Assembly: GCF_003952525.1 (NCBI RefSeq)
Contig: NZ_CP034451.1
Span: forward strand, 1,054,001 to 1,118,000
Direction of reading: 5' to 3'
DNA from: Mesorhizobium sp. M3A.F.Ca.ET.080.04.2.1
Lineage (GTDB): Bacteria; Pseudomonadota; Alphaproteobacteria; Rhizobiales; Rhizobiaceae
Length of the DNA stretch: 64,000 bases
A model generated the notes under the pieces. That model made no database searches. It saw only the letters and a list, made by a program, of their open reading frames with translations, and was not told where the DNA came from. Each line of letters starts with the position of its first letter. Positions within the stretch are counted from its first letter, which is position 1. Below, piece by piece: positions 61,841-64,000 of the stretch. A program made the translations under genes and the position numbers.

Positions 61841-61867
61841 AAAAGGCCCGCCGGCAGGCCGGCGGGC
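61841..61867 (-). terminator. Rho-independent terminator
   Basis: GCCCGCCGGC/GCCGGCGGGC with a minimal loop; on the minus strand followed by CTTTTT. It lies 120 bp after the stop of the membrane protein at 61988. Confidence 0.75.
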
Positions 61868-61987
61868 AAGTCTTGCTGGAGTACCAGAAACATTCTGGCT
61901 CTAACTGAACCGCCTCCCGGCCGACTTGTTCCGGGATGCCGCGGGTCCGGATCGGCGTTGCCGGCGAGACCGCGAAGCCCGCCGCGA

Positions 61988-62899
61988 TCAGTCGCGAACG
62001 AACAGCGCCTCGTCCTCGTCGCGCTGCTTGCCGCCCAGGGCGGCGGCAACGCTGGCGATGAAAGCGCCGACGATCATCGACAGGGCGCCGACGAAGGCGA
62101 AGGTGGCGCTTGCCTTCCTGGCGGTGTCGGCGGCGGCCTTGGCCTTGTTCTTGGCATCCTCGACGTTGGCGATGACGGTATCGACGCGCTTGGCGGCATC
62201 AGCCTCCGAGAGCCCTGTGCGGGCAGCGACCAGCTTCGCCAGATAGGCCTTGTCGTCGGCCGTCACTTCGCCCCTGGCTGCGCTGGCAACCAGGATGCGC
62301 GAAGCTTGCGCAGTCGCACCGGCATCGTTCTGGCCAGCCGAGGCGACCGTACCGGCATCGGCAGGACGGAACAGCGTATCGACGAAATAGCCCATGCCGT
62401 TGTCGGCGGTGCCATCACCGGCATTCGCCGCCGCGGCAGAAGACGCGCCCATCGCAGCGCCGGAGGCGACGTTGGAGGCCGCCTGCACGCCTGTGCCGAC
62501 GGCCGCCGACAGAGCGGAGCTGAGCACGCCCGCAACGAGCAGCGTCGCGAGCGCCCAGGCGAGGAAGCCATGCGCGGTATCGCGGAAGGTGATCTCGTCG
62601 TCGTGGATGCCGACCCACTTGGTCCGCAGGCGACCGGTGAGATAACCGCCGAGCCCCGCCGACAGCCATTGCACGACGACAAGCCAGACGGCGGCAGAAA
62701 CCGCGAATGTGGTTGGCGAGGCGCTGCCGCCGGTCCATGGCGAGACCATGGTCAGGCCGAGCCCCGAGCCGATCAGCATCAGGATGATGGTCAGCGTCGA
62801 AGCGGCGAAGGCGCCGGCGATGATCGGCCCCCAGCTCACCGCGGACGATGAGGATTCCTTGGCGCCGGAAACGGCGACGTCAGAAACTACGGTGCTCAT
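61988..62899 (-). CDS. Integral membrane protein of unknown function
   Basis: A 303-residue protein with four or five predicted helices: near residues 25-50 (WGPIIAGAFAASTLTIILMLIGSGLGL), 66-90 (FAVSAAVWLVVVQWLSAGLGGYLTG), 112-135 (GFLAWALATLLVAGVLSSALSAAVG) and 270-290 (FAFVGALSMIVGAFIASVAAAL). Between lies an Ala/Asp-rich, helical part. It resembles hypothetical rhizobial membrane proteins. Its start, 10 bp after the stop of a 25-residue microprotein, uses a TAGGAG site overlapping that stop, so the two are coupled. Confidence 0.78.
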   Translation of the reverse strand: MSTVVSDVAVSGAKESSSSAVSWGPIIAGAFAASTLTIILMLIGSGLGLTMVSPWTGGSASPTTFAVSAAVWLVVVQWLSAGLGGYLTGRLRTKWVGIHDDEITFRDTAHGFLAWALATLLVAGVLSSALSAAVGTGVQAASNVASGAAMGASSAAAANAGDGTADNGMGYFVDTLFRPADAGTVASAGQNDAGATAQASRILVASAARGEVTADDKAYLAKLVAARTGLSEADAAKRVDTVIANVEDAKNKAKAAADTARKASATFAFVGALSMIVGAFIASVAAALGGKQRDEDEALFVRD

Positions 62900-62908
62900 C
62901 TCGAACTC

Positions 62909-62986
62909 CTACCGCGCGAACAGCATGAGCAGGATGATGATTGGAATCGGAACTCCGAGCAGCCAAAGCAGTATGCCGCGTCCCAT
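62909..62986 (-). CDS. 25-residue membrane microprotein
   Basis: Reads MGRGILLWLLGVPIPIIILL, then MLFAR and stop. It has a strong AGGAGG site eight bases before the ATG and a single hydrophobic helix with a Pro-Ile-Pro kink. Short proteins of this MGRGxLLWLLGxPIPIIxLL type occur in many proteobacteria. It is the first gene of a unit with the membrane protein at 61988. Too short for routine gene calling. Confidence 0.75.
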   Translation of the reverse strand: MGRGILLWLLGVPIPIIILLMLFAR

Positions 62987-63160
62987 GGGAACCTCCTGTA
63001 TTTGAGACACAGTAGCAATTCCCGGAATCGGCTTTCGTTCCAAAGCTTTACACGGCGAAGTTCAGGGCAGGCCGCGGCAGTCATAGCCTTCGCCCAGCGC
63101 CCTTGCCGCTGCCGCGGCGAGGGCGCAGTCTCGCGGCAAAGGAACTTCAGCCGCGGCCAA

Positions 63161-63540
63161 ATGTTCCACTTGGACGGCTCAGGGTTCGCAGACACGCTGA
63201 CCGGCGTTTTCGGAAACCACGACCGGGAATTGCACGACGCCATGACAGATCGTCACTGCATCTGCTCAAGGGCCTTGGCTATTCGATCTCGACGGCAAGC
63301 GTCGTGCTGCTGACGATCGTCAGCTGGCAGCATGCGTCACAAAACCCACTGCTGATCGTCTGCCTGCTCGGCGGCACCTCCACCTCCGTCATCGGCATGT
63401 TCTGCCGCTGGCTTTCCTATGAAATCGAACACCGCCAGGAGGAGCGGCGGGACCACGCGACAGGGCAGCGTCCGACCGGACCGGTCAATCACCGGCCGGC
63501 AGCATCAACCATGCCTTCCTCCCCGCAGCTGCGAGATTAG
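63161..63540 (+). pseudogene. Frameshifted small membrane protein
   Basis: Frame 1 from ATG 63161 reads MFHLDGSGFADTLTGVFGNHDRELHDAMTDR and then breaks into Cys/Arg-rich nonsense. Frame 2, about five codons later, continues LHLLKGLGYSISTASVVLLTIVSW, then NPLLIVCLLGGTSTSVIGMFCRWLSYEIEHRQEE, two membrane helices with a charged end. Each half looks like real protein only in its own frame, so an indel lies near 63250-63260. It could be a real mutation or a base-calling error. The start has a weak ribosome site. Confidence 0.6.
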
Positions 63541-64000
63541 CGTGGCGATCAGGCTGCTGATCACAATCCACCTGGTAACCTCACGGTCCGGCGTTTTGGT
63601 GACTGGCCGGCCGACCGGCCTTGCCTTGTCGCCGCTGGCTGCGGCCACCACGGGCGCGAGGTCGGGCCGGCTGCCGCGCCGCACCGAATAGGCGCGGGTG
63701 ATCTCGGCGCCGAACAGGAAGATCTGGGCCGAGTAATAGACCCACAGCAGCACCACCATCAGCGCGCCGGCCGCGCCGTAGGAGGTCGCGATCGAGCTGC
63801 TGCCGATATACCAGCCGATCAGCGACTTGCCGATGGTGAAGAGCAGCGTGGTGACCAGCGAACCTACGGCGACATCACGCCATTTCAGCCGACGGTCCGG
63901 CAGGACCTTGTAGATAGCGGCAAACAGAACCGCGATCAGCACGAAGGAGACGACGGTGTTGATCGAGCTCACGATCAACTCGCCGAACGGCAGGTGCCGA
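63505..64000 (-). CDS. YihY/BrkB-family (UPF0761) membrane protein, partial
   Basis: The C-terminal ~164 residues of a polytopic membrane protein; the 5' part lies beyond the window edge. The visible helices are SSINTVVSFVLIAVLFAAIYKVLPD, the conserved KWRDVAVGSLVTTLLFTIGKSLIGWYIG, SYGAAGALMVVLLWVYYSAQIFLFGAE and a C-terminal one (WIVISSLIATLISQL). This is the YihY/virulence-factor-BrkB family, function uncertain. A TTG at 63978 is not the true start, since the frame continues through PFGELI. Its end overlaps the frameshifted gene on the other strand. Confidence 0.85.
   Translation of the reverse strand, partial: RHLPFGELIVSSINTVVSFVLIAVLFAAIYKVLPDRRLKWRDVAVGSLVTTLLFTIGKSLIGWYIGSSSIATSYGAAGALMVVLLWVYYSAQIFLFGAEITRAYSVRRGSRPDLAPVVAAASGDKARPVGRPVTKTPDREVTRWIVISSLIATLISQLRGGRHG

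Overview
The window is GC-rich chromosomal DNA of an alphaproteobacterium of the order Rhizobiales, most likely Mesorhizobium or a close relative. The reasons are the aapJQMP general amino-acid transporter, a ChoX/BetI choline locus, a cyoABCD quinol oxidase, HWE-family histidine kinase, many DUF3606/CsbD-type small stress genes, and several families of extragenic palindromes of the kind known from rhizobial genomes. No rRNA, tRNA, CRISPR, insertion sequence or symbiosis gene was recognised. The assignment to genus is inference.

Layout. 0-10 kb: a secreted protein, an orphan choline-binding protein with a hydrolase under a divergent BetI-type repressor, fumarase C, two DoxX membrane proteins, and the ppk-ppx polyphosphate pair. 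10-22 kb: small zinc protein, FAD monooxygenase, DUF2459-type protein, aapJQMP, cystathionine beta-lyase, HPP-CBS protein, and an ECF sigma / DUF4142 / cupredoxin group. 22-34 kb: LysE exporter, FAD-Rieske oxidoreductase, MscS channel, cyoABCD, a Tat-exported sulfite-oxidase-like protein, a DUF900 esterase. 33.8-40 kb: a LacI-regulated sugar ABC operon in which the repressor is the first gene, and an anion permease. 40-45 kb: CHASE3 hybrid kinase, very small proteins, GFA-type protein, MsrA. 45.2-47.7 kb: remnant of a prophage lysis cassette with a broken endolysin. 48-64 kb: an accessory-looking stretch of mostly tiny genes (ElaB-like, CsbD, DUF3606, DUF6894, zinc-ribbon and zinc-knuckle proteins, membrane microproteins) mixed with sensors and regulators (HWE kinase, ribbon-helix-helix, Lrp, Crp/Fnr).

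Two themes connect the window. First, at least seven small genes have a GGAAC-N16/17-nGTT sequence 22-50 bp before the start codon, the signature of the EcfG general-stress sigma factor, so the right third looks like a scattered stress regulon. Second, at least three palindromic repeat families are dispersed through intergenic DNA, and in two places a palindrome lies inside an open reading frame and is translated (the cupredoxin signal-peptide region and a phage-type protein). Other points are a tryptophan-dioxygenase-fold protein with altered substrate motifs, a frameshifted membrane protein near the right end, and several proteins too short for routine gene calling. All functional names come from reading motifs by eye; no database search was possible.
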